A DNA stretch of 64,000 bases from Pseudoalteromonas luteoviolacea (GCF_001696455.1 NZ_MAUJ01000001.1:1302001-1366000); one strand, 5' to 3'. Counted from the stretch's first letter, positions 36,265-45,976 are shown. The notes: a model not told the origin generated them from the sequence alone. Numbers and translations are program-made.

Positions 36265-37206
36265 ATGAAAGCGAACATAGATACAACAAGCTGGTTTTCA
36301 AATAGTCATAGCAATGGTTTTGAATTAGGGTTGAAGGAGCTGCTTTATTACAAAGCGAAGTCTCGGTTACTTGATTTAAAGCCTAAAGGGCAGATCCGCA
36401 GCGCGCAAGCCGGGCAATATCTCGCACCACACAAAGGACGTGGGATGGAGTTCGCTGAGGTACGCCAATATCAGTACGGCGATGACATTCGCGCAATTGA
36501 TTGGCGAGTAACGGCGCGTACCGGTGAAGCGCACACCAAGTTATATCAGGAAGAGAAAGAGCGACCCGTTTTTATTTTCACCGATCTGTCAAACAGTATG
36601 CTGTTTGGCAGTCAGTTGTTGCTGAAATCTGTTCAAGCAGCTCACTTGAGCGCGCTGGTTGCGTGGTCTGCCACTCAAAGAGGCGATAGACTGGGCGGTG
36701 TCGTATTTTCTGAGCACTGCCATCACGAGCTTAAACCCACTGCACGTGACAAAGGTGTCTTGGCTTTTTGTCATCAACTGTGTGACGTTCATGAAACAAG
36801 CCTTGCAAATAGAGATGCACCTTTGCAAAGTCGTTTTAATGAAAATTTAAGACGTCTCAAACATCTTGCTAAACCTGGCAGTTTAATTTATCTCATATCC
36901 GATTTTTCAGATTTAAATGATGAGAGCTTTTCATTACTTGAAGGCTTGAGTCGCCATTGTGAATTGATTGGGTGTCAAGTCAGTGACCCTTTTGAGCACC
37001 ACCTACCCGAATACAGTGATGCTATCGAAATTCAGGGGACGCAAACCTCTTGGACCCTACCACTTGGCGACAAAAAGTTTAGAGAAAAGTTTGCCCAACA
37101 GGCTGAACACGTGTTTAGCACACGGCTTCATCGTTTAAGCCGCTCAGGCATGACCATGCTTAACTTTTCTGCGGCTCTACCATTGGAAACACAGCTCTCT
37201 AGGTAA
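36265..37206 (+). CDS. DUF58 domain-containing protein
   Basis: This 313-residue cytosolic protein, partner of MoxR ATPases, has the signature GRGMEFAEVRQYQYGDD followed by IRAIDWRVTAR at about residues 58-85. A von Willebrand A-like fold follows with the variant metal site FTDLSNSM. The start 15 bp after the MoxR stop and the operon order MoxR, DUF58, DUF4381, VWA, VWA-TPR, BatD match the classic aerotolerance (Bat) operon. The role is probably in MoxR-dependent assembly or stress tolerance at the membrane. Confidence 0.9.
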   Translation: MKANIDTTSWFSNSHSNGFELGLKELLYYKAKSRLLDLKPKGQIRSAQAGQYLAPHKGRGMEFAEVRQYQYGDDIRAIDWRVTARTGEAHTKLYQEEKERPVFIFTDLSNSMLFGSQLLLKSVQAAHLSALVAWSATQRGDRLGGVVFSEHCHHELKPTARDKGVLAFCHQLCDVHETSLANRDAPLQSRFNENLRRLKHLAKPGSLIYLISDFSDLNDESFSLLEGLSRHCELIGCQVSDPFEHHLPEYSDAIEIQGTQTSWTLPLGDKKFREKFAQQAEHVFSTRLHRLSRSGMTMLNFSAALPLETQLSR

Positions 37207-37211
37207 CATTT

Positions 37212-37646
37212 ATGACTCCTTCTCCACTCGATGCCCTAAATGATGTTTTACCACCCGAGCAAGTTGCTTGGTGGCCTCTTTCATTGCCTATGTTGGCGCT
37301 CATAGCACTCAGTTCTCTGCTTTTAATAAGCGTCATTGTTATAGCCTATCGCCGCTGGCAATACGGTGCTGCAAAAAGAGAAGCCTTAAAACTAAGCGCC
37401 CAACATAGAACCGACCCATTGGCCCTTCATGGCTTACTAAAACGACTGACAAAGCACTATTACGGTAATAACATGGCTGCTCAATCAAGTGCAAACTGGT
37501 GTAAGACGCTCAATAAACTCACTAAAGCCAACTTTCAAGAACAAGACATTGTGTCGTTATACAATCCAAACTCGAGTGCTGAATTACTGCCAAAACTCTC
37601 AGAAGCAATAAAAACATATAAAATAAAGGAGCGCCTAGATGTTTGA
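37212..37646 (+). CDS. DUF4381 family membrane protein
   Basis: This 144-residue protein has one membrane helix (about residues 23-45) after the family-typical proline-rich start with WWPLSLP, and a cytosolic helical domain. It sits 5 bp after the DUF58 gene and overlaps the next gene by 8 bp. DUF4381 proteins are regular members of Bat operons and are of unknown function. Confidence 0.85.
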   Translation: MTPSPLDALNDVLPPEQVAWWPLSLPMLALIALSSLLLISVIVIAYRRWQYGAAKREALKLSAQHRTDPLALHGLLKRLTKHYYGNNMAAQSSANWCKTLNKLTKANFQEQDIVSLYNPNSSAELLPKLSEAIKTYKIKERLDV

Positions 37647-38625
37647 ATTTGAATGGCCTTTAGCGTTTTTACTGCTCCCCCTTCCTTGGCTCATCGCCAA
37701 GGTAAAACCTCAGCCGGCCAAAGCGTTACAAAAAATCCGTATGCCCAGCTATGCAACATTAGGTGGAAAAGGTACTGAGGTTCAACCCATTTCCACAGCC
37801 AAGAGTTGGCTAGAAATACTGATATGGATACTACTCGTAACCGCATTAAGTAACCCTAGCTGGCTTGATGAGCCCATCACGCTTCCCAGTGAAGGGCGAG
37901 ATATTATGCTTGCAGTGGATCTATCACACTCTATGGCTGAAGAAGACATGGAATACAATGGTCGTTATGTAGACCGTTTGTCTGTCGTTAAGGCTGTGCT
38001 TGGCGATTTCATCGAAGAAAGGCAAGGAGACAGGTTAGGTCTCATCTTGTTTGCAGATACTGCGTTTTTACAAACCCCGTTGACACGTGACATCAATACA
38101 GTCAGTCAAATGCTCCAAGAGTCACAAATTGGCCTCGTTGGTAGGGCGACCGCGATTGGCGATGCACTTGGCTTAGCCGTGAAGCGTTTTAGCCAAAAAG
38201 AAGAGAGTAACCGCATTTTAATTTTGCTTACAGATGGAAGAAACACCGCAGGTAACCTAGAGCCGGACGAAGCATTGATTCTCGCACGTGAAGAAGGGAT
38301 CAAAGTATATACAGTGGGTGTCGGCTCTGATGGACGCAGAAATTTAGGTTTTTTCTCCATGGGGGGTATGGGTGGTAACAGCATTGACGAACAAACTCTT
38401 ACTCATATTGCAGATGAAACTGGCGGAAAGTACTTTCGCGCGAAAAACGTTCAGGGTCTTCAGCAAATTTATGCCGAATTAGATAACCTTGAACCTATCA
38501 CAGAAGAAGATGAAACTTTCAGACCGAAACTCGCACTGTTCTATATTCCATTGCTCGTAGCCGCTGCGCTCTGGGCACTGGCGATTCTCATGCGCACTGC
38601 GAAACAATGGAGGCGAGAAAAGTAA
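37639..38625 (+). CDS. VWA domain membrane protein, BatA type
   Basis: This 328-residue protein has helices near 5-20 and 58-75, then a von Willebrand A domain. The metal-ion adhesion site DLSHS begins at Asp94 (residues 94-98), with the conserved Thr near TPLTRD and the Asp in LLTDGRN. A C-terminal helix (about 298-318) anchors it. It is followed 1 bp later by a second VWA protein. In Bat operons these two act together with MoxR; the MoxR here is frameshifted. Confidence 0.9.
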   Translation: MFEFEWPLAFLLLPLPWLIAKVKPQPAKALQKIRMPSYATLGGKGTEVQPISTAKSWLEILIWILLVTALSNPSWLDEPITLPSEGRDIMLAVDLSHSMAEEDMEYNGRYVDRLSVVKAVLGDFIEERQGDRLGLILFADTAFLQTPLTRDINTVSQMLQESQIGLVGRATAIGDALGLAVKRFSQKEESNRILILLTDGRNTAGNLEPDEALILAREEGIKVYTVGVGSDGRRNLGFFSMGGMGGNSIDEQTLTHIADETGGKYFRAKNVQGLQQIYAELDNLEPITEEDETFRPKLALFYIPLLVAAALWALAILMRTAKQWRREK

Positions 38626-38626
38626 G

Positions 38627-40501
38627 ATGACCGAATTTCAGTTTATTCGCCCAGAATTACTTTGGTTGCTTATACCGTGGGCCATAATCTGCCTACTGCA
38701 GTGGTATAAGCGCTCTAATACCCAAGATACTCAAATTATTGCACCGCATTTAGCAAATGTTGTGCTCGCAAAAAGTGATGACCAAAAAGTGAGCCAATCA
38801 TCGTGGCTCACAAGTTTGGTTTTATTGCTTAGTATATTTGCGATAGCTGGCCCAAGCATCGAAAAACAAAGTGTACCTGTATTCTCTGCTAAACAAGCGC
38901 GCGTTATCGTCATGGATATGTCTTACTCCATGTATTCAACTGATATTGCACCAAATAGGTTGACCCAAGCACGATTCAAAACGCTAGATATGCTTCAACT
39001 GTTTAAAGAGGGTGAAACCGCACTAGTCGCGTACGCCCAAGATGCATTCATTGTCTCTCCTCTTACGAGCGACATTAAAACCTTAGAAAACTTGGTACCC
39101 AGTATCAGCCCTCAAATTATGCCCGGTAAAGGCGCAAATGTATTGGCAGGTATCGACCAAGCAAAAACTTTGTTGGAGCAAGCAAACTATTCACAAGGTG
39201 AAATTATATTAGTCACTGATGAAGTCGAAACGGACGAGGTAACGGATATCCAGTCCCTGCTGTCAAACAGTGGATTTAAACTCCACGTCTATGGTGTTGG
39301 TACAGTTCAAGGAGCACCAATTAGCGTACCTGAGGGTGGTTTTTTGAAAGATAGATATGGACAAATTGTCATCCCTAAATTGTATGTAGACCGATTAAGA
39401 ACGCTAGCACAACGACTGGGAGGCAAGTATGCGAGCTATACACCTGATAGTTCAGATATACAGTCGTTTACGAGTTTGCAAAGCGGTGAAATCGCACAGC
39501 CTGAACAGCCGAATGAAACCCTATGGCGTGTCGATGCCGGTAAGTATCTTATGTTTATTATCTTACCTCTGGCCTTAATGTGCTTTAGAAAAGGGGCTTT
39601 AGCGTTAAGTTTAACACTGTTCGCATACCTTCCCAGTACGCCTACGTATGCCGCAGATTGGCAATCTTGGTTTAAAAATACTGACCAAAATGCCCTTTCG
39701 GCCTATCAAGCACAGGATTTTGAAGGGGCAAGTTCAGCAAACAACCCGACCTTAAAAGGGGCTGCTTTGTATAAACAAGGCAATTTTGAGCAGGCAGCTG
39801 AAACTTTAAAAGATACCAATTCATCGATTGGCCAATACAATTTGGGCAATGCACTTGCCCACCTTGGTAAGTTGGATGAGGCGGTAGATGCATATAATAA
39901 AGCACTCGAGATGGATCCAGATTTTGAACAGGCAGCGCAAAACAAAGCTTTGGTAGAACAGCTCAAAGAGCAGCAACAGAATCAACAAAACTCTGATCAA
40001 AACGATCAACAACAGGACCAGCAATCGTCGGATCAACAAGACGGAGAGCAGCAATCACAAGATCAGTCTCAGTCCGATTCTGATCAGCAAGGTGAGCAAG
40101 ATTCTCAGAATAATGACGCTCAAGGCGATAAGTCTGAAGAGCAAAAAAGTGACCAGTCTCAAAATGCTGATGGGGATAAACAAGAAAATAAAGATAATCA
40201 AAATCAGCCCGAACTGGCTAATAAAGAAGGTGAAGAAGCGCAACAGTCTCAAGAACAGCAAGCGGCACAGCCAAAGCAGAGCGATGAAGTGCAACAAAAT
40301 GAAGCGGGACTCAATGAGCAACAAGCTCAAGCCCAAATGAGAGAATTAACCCCTGAAGAAAAAGAAAAGGCACAGCAACTAGATCAACTTTTACGCCGAG
40401 TACCTGATGATCCGGCCATTCTCTTGAAAAATAAAATGCTTTTAGAATCAAGACAAAGACAACAACAAAGACAACCGATAGGAGCAGAAAAGTCATGGTA
40501 A
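38627..40501 (+). CDS. VWA and TPR protein, BatB/BatC-like fusion
   Basis: This 624-residue protein has N-terminal helices at about 11-26 and 60-76. A VWA domain follows with the metal site DMSYS (residues 97-101). Near 308-330 and after it are two more helices, then a periplasmic TPR region (about 360-440) with NLGNALAHLGKLDEAVDAYN. From about 445 to 565 the sequence is almost entirely Gln, Asp, Ser, Glu and Asn, a disordered low-complexity stretch, before a charged C-terminus. The BatB and BatC functions are therefore fused. It overlaps the BatD gene by 7 bp. Confidence 0.88.
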   Translation: MTEFQFIRPELLWLLIPWAIICLLQWYKRSNTQDTQIIAPHLANVVLAKSDDQKVSQSSWLTSLVLLLSIFAIAGPSIEKQSVPVFSAKQARVIVMDMSYSMYSTDIAPNRLTQARFKTLDMLQLFKEGETALVAYAQDAFIVSPLTSDIKTLENLVPSISPQIMPGKGANVLAGIDQAKTLLEQANYSQGEIILVTDEVETDEVTDIQSLLSNSGFKLHVYGVGTVQGAPISVPEGGFLKDRYGQIVIPKLYVDRLRTLAQRLGGKYASYTPDSSDIQSFTSLQSGEIAQPEQPNETLWRVDAGKYLMFIILPLALMCFRKGALALSLTLFAYLPSTPTYAADWQSWFKNTDQNALSAYQAQDFEGASSANNPTLKGAALYKQGNFEQAAETLKDTNSSIGQYNLGNALAHLGKLDEAVDAYNKALEMDPDFEQAAQNKALVEQLKEQQQNQQNSDQNDQQQDQQSSDQQDGEQQSQDQSQSDSDQQGEQDSQNNDAQGDKSEEQKSDQSQNADGDKQENKDNQNQPELANKEGEEAQQSQEQQAAQPKQSDEVQQNEAGLNEQQAQAQMRELTPEEKEKAQQLDQLLRRVPDDPAILLKNKMLLESRQRQQQRQPIGAEKSW

Positions 40502-42138
40502 TGCGAAATGCTATTTATGTTTTAATCTTTGCGCTCGCACTACCCGCTTGGGCTGTTGACAAGCTCACTGCGAGTGTCGATAAAAATCCCGTGTTAGTTG
40601 GAGAGTACTTCACTCTAACTATCGAAGCCAATGGGAAGGTCTCTGGTCAAATGCCCGACACCTCTGCTCTATCCCAACGTTTTGTTACCGGCCCGATCAG
40701 TACAAGCTCGCGTACGCAAATTATCAACGGAAGTATGAGCAGCGCAACAACCTGGCAAATGCAGGTTATGTCGAGACGTGCAGGTGATTTTACAATCCCC
40801 TCTTTTGAAGTCGCAGGACAGCAAAGCCAACCAATTGATATTAAAGTTGTTGCGCGTGATCAAGATGCCAGTGAACAAAAAGACGTGTTCATTAAAGTAA
40901 GTTTGGAGCCTCAGTCTCTTTACGTACAGCAGGCGGCGCTGTACACGATGAAGCTTTACATTGGTAAGGATTTAATTGAAGCACAGCTCAGTGAGCCGGT
41001 GATGACTGATGCGACTTTGACGGCGATGGGTCAACAAAAAGAAGATTACGAAATTGTTGAGGGCCGACGCTATCGCGTGATAACCAGAGACTACCTAATC
41101 CAACCTCAAAAAAGTGGCACATATAGCATCGATCCACCCGTGTTTAATGGCCAAGTTCGAGAAGGTTATCGTCGTATGGCAATGAGCGCGATTGGCGAAA
41201 CAATAGATGTAGAAGTAAAACCAATACCAAGTGATTATCGTGGTGACTGGTTACCCAGTGAGTTAGTTAATTTAGCTGAAGAGTGGCAGCCGAGCGATAA
41301 TAAAGTGATTGTAGGCTCTCCTATCACACGTACTTTCACGCTTACAGCACTTGGGATCACTAAAGAGCAAATGCCTGATATTGATGTACCCAATGTTGAT
41401 GGTTTTAGAATTTACCCGGATGAGACAGATAGAAACCAAATGGCACGGGATGGGCGAGTTATATCTCAGCTTGTTGCCTCATACGCAATCCTGCCACAAA
41501 AGCCGGGCGTGTATACTTTGCCAGAAATTAAGCTTCCTTGGTTTAATACCGTTATTAACCGAGTTCAATACGCGACACTCCCTGCACGTACAATAGAGGT
41601 AATCACAGATCCAAATCAGCCTCAACTACCAAATCACTCGGCCTTGCCTCAAACATCTACAGGCAATGAGCAAATTCAAGCGACAGTCGAACCAAAAATC
41701 ATATACAAAGACGCTGAAAAATCGGCCATCGACTGGGCAATCTCGGCTTTAGGCTACATACTGTGGGTTATTACAATGGTTATTTGGTTTGTTAAGTCTC
41801 GCAAACAGCCAAAACTTGCGCCTACGCATAACAGCAAAGTGCACGAAGTGGATACTTCAGCTTTGGTAAAAGATCTATCGTTGGCCGCTAAGCAAGGTGA
41901 TGCGAGTGCATTTTACAAGTCACTGAGAAAATATGTAGAAACAGGTCAGCAACTGACTATTAAGTCTTGGCTTAATGCGCAAGACACCGAAATCAGGGAC
42001 GAAATTGCAAAATTGCAAGCATCCCTTTATAGTGCAAACGAATCTGATGTAGATACTCTCTCGCTGTACAAAAAAATAATAAGTGCTGAAAAGCGTGTTA
42101 AATCAGGCACTCAGAATCGTCTAGAGCAGTTGTATTAA
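40495..42138 (+). CDS. BatD family protein
   Basis: This 547-residue protein has a signal peptide (residues 1-20, LPAWAVD at the end), then repeated Ig-like beta domains. Their motifs include VLVGEYFTLTIEANGKV and a membrane helix near 414-433 before a cytosolic C-terminal tail. It is the last gene of the MoxR/DUF58/DUF4381/VWA/VWA-TPR/BatD operon. BatD proteins are exposed to the periplasm and probably present a scaffold to the VWA partners. Confidence 0.88.
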   Translation: MVMRNAIYVLIFALALPAWAVDKLTASVDKNPVLVGEYFTLTIEANGKVSGQMPDTSALSQRFVTGPISTSSRTQIINGSMSSATTWQMQVMSRRAGDFTIPSFEVAGQQSQPIDIKVVARDQDASEQKDVFIKVSLEPQSLYVQQAALYTMKLYIGKDLIEAQLSEPVMTDATLTAMGQQKEDYEIVEGRRYRVITRDYLIQPQKSGTYSIDPPVFNGQVREGYRRMAMSAIGETIDVEVKPIPSDYRGDWLPSELVNLAEEWQPSDNKVIVGSPITRTFTLTALGITKEQMPDIDVPNVDGFRIYPDETDRNQMARDGRVISQLVASYAILPQKPGVYTLPEIKLPWFNTVINRVQYATLPARTIEVITDPNQPQLPNHSALPQTSTGNEQIQATVEPKIIYKDAEKSAIDWAISALGYILWVITMVIWFVKSRKQPKLAPTHNSKVHEVDTSALVKDLSLAAKQGDASAFYKSLRKYVETGQQLTIKSWLNAQDTEIRDEIAKLQASLYSANESDVDTLSLYKKIISAEKRVKSGTQNRLEQLY

Positions 42139-42190
42139 AATAATATGGCGAAAAGTGAAATAATATTGCTAAAGACAAGGTCTAGTTAGC

Positions 42191-42700
42191 ATGACCCAAA
42201 AACAAAAACGTTATGAATCGTTGGTACAGGTCTACCATACAGAGCTTTATCGCTTTGCTTATTGGTTGTGCCAAGATCCAACTATTGCAGAAGATTTGGT
42301 TCAAGAAACTTTTTTACGTGCATGGCGCTCTTTGGACGCTTTGCAAGATGAAAAAGCTGCCAAGTCTTGGTTATTAACTATTTTGCGACGAGAAAATGCT
42401 CGTCGCTTTGAAAGAAAACAATTTGACTATGCGGATGTTGAGCACGATACGCTTGAGGATACGAAAAGCACGTCCTTAGATGATGAAATGGAACAAACAG
42501 TCGTGCAAAGACAGATTAGCCAGCTAGCACCTGAATATCGTGAACCCCTGTTATTACAGGTTGTCATGGGTTGTTCAGGTGATGAAATCGCAGAAATTTT
42601 GGAGTTAAACAAAAACACAGTCATGACTAGATTGTATCGAGCGAGAAATCAGCTAAAAGAGGCATTAACCAACGTGAATGAATCAGCAAAGGGGGCATAA
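42191..42700 (+). CDS. ECF-type RNA polymerase sigma factor
   Basis: This 169-residue sigma factor has region 2 with LYRFAYWLCQDPTIAEDLVQ and TFLRAWRSL (about residues 18-45) and region 4 (about 115-160) with LAPEYREPLLLQVVMGCSGD and NKNTVMTRLYRARNQLKEAL. There is no region 1 or 3. The next gene, 5 bp downstream, encodes a DUF3379 membrane protein, its likely anti-sigma factor. They follow the Bat operon by 52 bp, so readthrough is possible. The target promoters are unknown. Confidence 0.92.
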   Translation: MTQKQKRYESLVQVYHTELYRFAYWLCQDPTIAEDLVQETFLRAWRSLDALQDEKAAKSWLLTILRRENARRFERKQFDYADVEHDTLEDTKSTSLDDEMEQTVVQRQISQLAPEYREPLLLQVVMGCSGDEIAEILELNKNTVMTRLYRARNQLKEALTNVNESAKGA

Positions 42701-42705
42701 AACTG

Positions 42706-43428
42706 ATGGATGATTTAGAATTTCGTCGTCGCCTGTTCGCCGATCCAAACGATGAACAACTAGCGCGCGAAGCCAAGAGTGACCCTGAAAAGCAGCGGTT
42801 AGTCGATGAAGCACAAGACTTTGACGCTATGCTAGGCGATGCGTTTAATGTACCAGTCCCCGATGGCTTACAAGCAAAACTGCTGGCACAAGTTAAAGAA
42901 ACGCCAGCAGAGTCGTCAGCTAAAGTCGTCAATATCGCTTGGTATAGACGTTTTTCGGTACCCATAGCGTCTGCAGCATCTGTTATGTTGGCCGTTTTGG
43001 TCTACTTCAGTTCTGCTGTTCACGCGCCGCTTCACGCCGGTGAGCACGCATTAGAGCATGTATATTATGAAGAAAGTGCACTTCGACTAAACAAAGAAGT
43101 AACGTTACAAGTGGTCAATGAAAAATTGGCTATGCTGGGCGGTAAGTTAGAAGCCATGCCTGGTAAAGTGACGTATGCGACATTTTGTAACTTCAAAGGT
43201 CAAAGAAGCTTACATCTGATTTTTCAATCTGAGCATGGCCCTATGACCGTATTCATAGTACCGAGCGACAGCAATGATTACAGAGACGGTAAATCTCATT
43301 TTAATGATGAAAGATTTGCGGGTTCAATTAACAAAGGCAAGCATGCAGACACAATATTAGTCGCGAATGTTGGAACACCTATTGAAAAATATCAAGGTGA
43401 AGTCAACAACTCCTTACGCTGGCTATAA
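42706..43428 (+). CDS. DUF3379 membrane protein, likely anti-sigma factor
   Basis: This 240-residue protein has a cytosolic N-terminal segment (MDDLEFRRRLFADPNDEQLA, about 1-75), one membrane helix near 83-102, and a periplasmic C-terminal domain starting with HAPLHAGEHALEHVYYEE. DUF3379 proteins are usually encoded next to ECF sigma factors in this group of bacteria. The architecture fits a membrane-held anti-sigma factor, although the N-terminus lacks the zinc-binding HxxxCxxC of ZAS proteins. The anti-sigma role is inference. Confidence 0.85.
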   Translation: MDDLEFRRRLFADPNDEQLAREAKSDPEKQRLVDEAQDFDAMLGDAFNVPVPDGLQAKLLAQVKETPAESSAKVVNIAWYRRFSVPIASAASVMLAVLVYFSSAVHAPLHAGEHALEHVYYEESALRLNKEVTLQVVNEKLAMLGGKLEAMPGKVTYATFCNFKGQRSLHLIFQSEHGPMTVFIVPSDSNDYRDGKSHFNDERFAGSINKGKHADTILVANVGTPIEKYQGEVNNSLRWL

Positions 43429-43455
43429 AAATAAGGCGCACTAAGCGCCTTATTT
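43429..43455 (+). terminator. Terminator after the sigma/DUF3379 pair
   Basis: AAATAAGGCGC (43429-43439) and GCGCCTTATTT (43445-43455) form a perfect 11-bp stem with a 5-nt loop immediately after the stop codon. Confidence 0.85.
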
Positions 43456-43539
43456 GTTCCTAAAACCAACCTATTTTAGTTCATTTCATCCGTTATTTTA
43501 TTTAAAATGATTGGCAGTAATTAAACTTAGAGGAAAACC

Positions 43540-44403
43540 ATGAAACAATTTTTTGTTTTATTGACTATCGTTTCGATGTTGTTTGCAACCGCTTTTGACG
43601 CTGAAGCTCGTAAAAAGTTTGGCAGTAAAAAGAAAGGCAAAACGCATCAAACATCAACTGTTCAACAGAAAAAGCAAGTAGATACTAAATCTCTTGCGGC
43701 TCAGCAAGGTGCTAAGAAAAAATCAAGCAAAAAAGGCATTATGGCAGGTGTATTAGGTGGCCTACTAGCAGGTGGCTTAATTGCAGCCATGCTTGGTGAC
43801 GACTTTGAAGGCTTCCAATTCCTAGAAATGATTTTATTGGCAGTTGCTGCATTTGTATTGTTCAAAGTTATAAAGAGCTTTATGAGTAAAAAGCAGCAGC
43901 CTCAAATGGCTGGTGCACCAAATAACTTCAGTCAGCAGCCTCAGAGCCAACCATTCTCCCAACCACAACAATTTCAAGCGAACCAAAACGCAGGTGGATT
44001 TGGTACTCAGCAAGATGTACCTTTCAATTTACCGCGCGATTTTGACGTAAATGGTTTCTTACAGGGAGCACGTTCTCATTATCAAACAATTCAAACTGCT
44101 TGGAACAAAAAAGATTACGCGACAATGGCTGAATACTTAAGCCCAGCGCTAGTTGAAGAGTTTCGTCAGGAGCGAGAGCAACAAGGTGATGTTGCGACGG
44201 AAGTTATGTTTGTTGATGCTGAACTTGCCCGTGCAGACGTGAGTGCTGACAAATGGGAGATCAGCGTGATGTTCCGAGGAAAATACCGTGACCAAGGTGA
44301 TATGCAAGAAGAGCCAATTCACGAAGTTTGGCACCTAGAGCGTAAAACGCAGGGTGATGCTCCTTGGTTAATCGTAGGTGTTGAAGACCTAATTGATAGC
44401 TAA
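43540..44403 (+). CDS. Tim44-like domain protein
   Basis: This 287-residue protein has a signal-like N-terminus (residues 1-21) and a basic segment rich in Lys. Two glycine-rich hydrophobic helices follow near 66-85 and 95-112, then a Gln/Pro/Asn-rich linker (about 115-150) and a C-terminal Tim44 domain (about 155-285) that includes FLQGARSHYQTIQTAWNKKD. Tim44-like domains occur in mitochondrial import and in bacterial membrane proteins of unclear role. It is a single transcript between two terminators. Confidence 0.85.
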   Translation: MKQFFVLLTIVSMLFATAFDAEARKKFGSKKKGKTHQTSTVQQKKQVDTKSLAAQQGAKKKSSKKGIMAGVLGGLLAGGLIAAMLGDDFEGFQFLEMILLAVAAFVLFKVIKSFMSKKQQPQMAGAPNNFSQQPQSQPFSQPQQFQANQNAGGFGTQQDVPFNLPRDFDVNGFLQGARSHYQTIQTAWNKKDYATMAEYLSPALVEEFRQEREQQGDVATEVMFVDAELARADVSADKWEISVMFRGKYRDQGDMQEEPIHEVWHLERKTQGDAPWLIVGVEDLIDS

Positions 44404-44419
44404 TCAGCTTCAAGTATAG

Positions 44420-44446
44420 AAAAGGCGCTATCTAGCGCCTTTTTTG
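44420..44446. terminator. Bidirectional terminator overlapping a stop codon
   Basis: AAAAGGCGCTA (44420-44430) pairs with TAGCGCCTTTT (44433-44443) around TC, with T runs on both strands. It ends the Tim44 gene on the plus strand. On the minus strand the stop codon and last codons of the P-loop kinase lie inside the stem. Confidence 0.85.
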
Positions 44447-45303
44447 TTGCCATCAAAAATAGCTGTTACATTCCGCTCTGCATCTAGCACCAACTCTAAA
44501 TCACATAGTTTGGGAAGCTGCTCAATCCCCCATTGCGTTAAACGTTGGTACAATTGGATAAACGCTTGCACTTGATGTTGATCCATCCCCCTCCCTGTTT
44601 TCATGACTAACTTTTGCTCTTGTTCCAATCGCCAGTTATACACATGTTCAAAACTCCTACCATTTAAAAATAGTAATTTGTCGAACAAACCAAATAAACA
44701 CTGATAGTCTAAAGCGAGAAACTCATTTACCTGCATTCGATATTCTGACGTCGCATCTTGATGTGCTTCAAACTGATTACAAGCATCGGCTAAAAGTGCC
44801 TGTGGCTGAGCTGGGATACCCAGAAACCACCCTTCAATTATCAAAACATCAATCGGACTACTCACCGTCGTCCAATCAGACTCAGGAAATGGGTTGTCCG
44901 TTGATTTATCAAATCGAGGAAGTACAAAAGGTTGATTGCTTTTAAAGCTTTGGAGCACCTCTATAGCAGCCCTGATATCATGTGTGCCCGGTGCCCCGCG
45001 CGTTTCAAACGCGGGATGATAATTGCTTGCTAAGGCCTTTCTTTGACTCTGGCTGAGATAAAAGTCGTCAATCGAAACAGACTCTGCACGCAAACCATGT
45101 TCTCTTAGATAGGCGACCATATAAGCAGACAGTGTAGACTTACCGCTTCCTTGGCATCCCGACACGCCAATAATAAAAGGTTTATTCAACTCCCCCAGCG
45201 TGTTATCTAGCCAAGACAATGCCGCAGAGACTTGCGTTACATAATGGGGAGGTAACTGCCAATTTTGACAAAACTGTGCTTGCCAAGGTACTAAACACGT
45301 CAT
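44428..45303 (-). CDS. P-loop kinase of the glycerate-kinase-like (YGR205W/GLYK) type
   Basis: This is a 291-residue cytosolic nucleotide-binding protein. Walker A is GCQGSGKS at residues 49-56, Walker B-like DVLIIEGWFLG lies further on, and VSIDDFYLSQSQRKALA with TRGAPGTHD are shared with the PRK-like group around plant D-glycerate 3-kinase and yeast YGR205W. It probably phosphorylates a small metabolite such as glycerate. It starts 4 bp after the BaeR-like regulator gene on the same strand, so it is cotranscribed with a two-component system, an odd pairing. Confidence 0.8.
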   Translation of the reverse strand: MTCLVPWQAQFCQNWQLPPHYVTQVSAALSWLDNTLGELNKPFIIGVSGCQGSGKSTLSAYMVAYLREHGLRAESVSIDDFYLSQSQRKALASNYHPAFETRGAPGTHDIRAAIEVLQSFKSNQPFVLPRFDKSTDNPFPESDWTTVSSPIDVLIIEGWFLGIPAQPQALLADACNQFEAHQDATSEYRMQVNEFLALDYQCLFGLFDKLLFLNGRSFEHVYNWRLEQEQKLVMKTGRGMDQHQVQAFIQLYQRLTQWGIEQLPKLCDLELVLDAERNVTAIFDGNKKGAR

Positions 45304-45307
45304 CTAT

Positions 45308-45976
45308 TTACACTTCAAACTTATATCCAACGCCATAGATCGAATGAATAAATTCACAATCAGGTGCGATATCATGAAGTTTCTTGCGGATCTTCTTGAT
45401 ATGGCTGTCAATTGTTCTATCACTGACCACCCGATCATCATCGTAAATGGAGTCCATTAAACGAGCTCGGTTGTAAACTCGACCAGGGTGCTTAAACATC
45501 GTTTGTAATAGCATAAACTCCACATGAGTTAGGTCTGTTCGATTACCTGCATAATTAACAAATAATGTCTCTTCGTCTAAATGAAGTCCGGTCTGTATAG
45601 GCCCTGAGCCGCTTGTACGTCTAAGTACCGCTTTAACTCTCGCAACCACCTCTTTAGGACTGTAAGGTTTACATACATAGTCATCAGCGCCCACTTCCAA
45701 GCCTAAGAGCCTGTCGATTTCTTCAACTTTGGCCGTGGTCATGATGATTGGCACCGCTGAGTCCTTACGGACTTCACTGCATATTTGAATGCCGTCTACT
45801 GAAGGCAGCATTAAGTCCAATAGAATAATGTCAGGTAAAAAAGTACAAATACGTTTCATCGCATGGGCACCATCCATGACTATGTCATATTCGTATCCTG
45901 CTTGTTCAAGGTACTTACCTAAAATTTTTGCGAGTTTTTCTTCATCTTCAACAATTAATACTTTTTGTTTTTTCAT
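45308..45976 (-). CDS. OmpR family response regulator, BaeR-like
   Basis: This 222-residue regulator has a receiver domain with Asp54 as phosphoacceptor in ILLDLMLPSVDG and Lys103. A winged-helix DNA-binding domain (about 125-222) follows with VVSDRTIDSHIKKIRKKLHD. The stretch EEIDRLLGLEVGADDYVCKP followed by YSPKEVVARVKAVLRR is almost the same as in E. coli BaeR, which answers envelope stress with the kinase BaeS. It lies 100 bp after the sensor kinase gene and 4 bp before the P-loop kinase gene. Confidence 0.9.
   Translation of the reverse strand: MKKQKVLIVEDEEKLAKILGKYLEQAGYEYDIVMDGAHAMKRICTFLPDIILLDLMLPSVDGIQICSEVRKDSAVPIIMTTAKVEEIDRLLGLEVGADDYVCKPYSPKEVVARVKAVLRRTSGSGPIQTGLHLDEETLFVNYAGNRTDLTHVEFMLLQTMFKHPGRVYNRARLMDSIYDDDRVVSDRTIDSHIKKIRKKLHDIAPDCEFIHSIYGVGYKFEV

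Noticed and set aside
39960..40340. Long minus-strand frames and repeats inside the VWA-TPR gene
   Set aside because: They are shadows of the Gln/Asp-rich low-complexity coding sequence, not separate genes or a repeat array.
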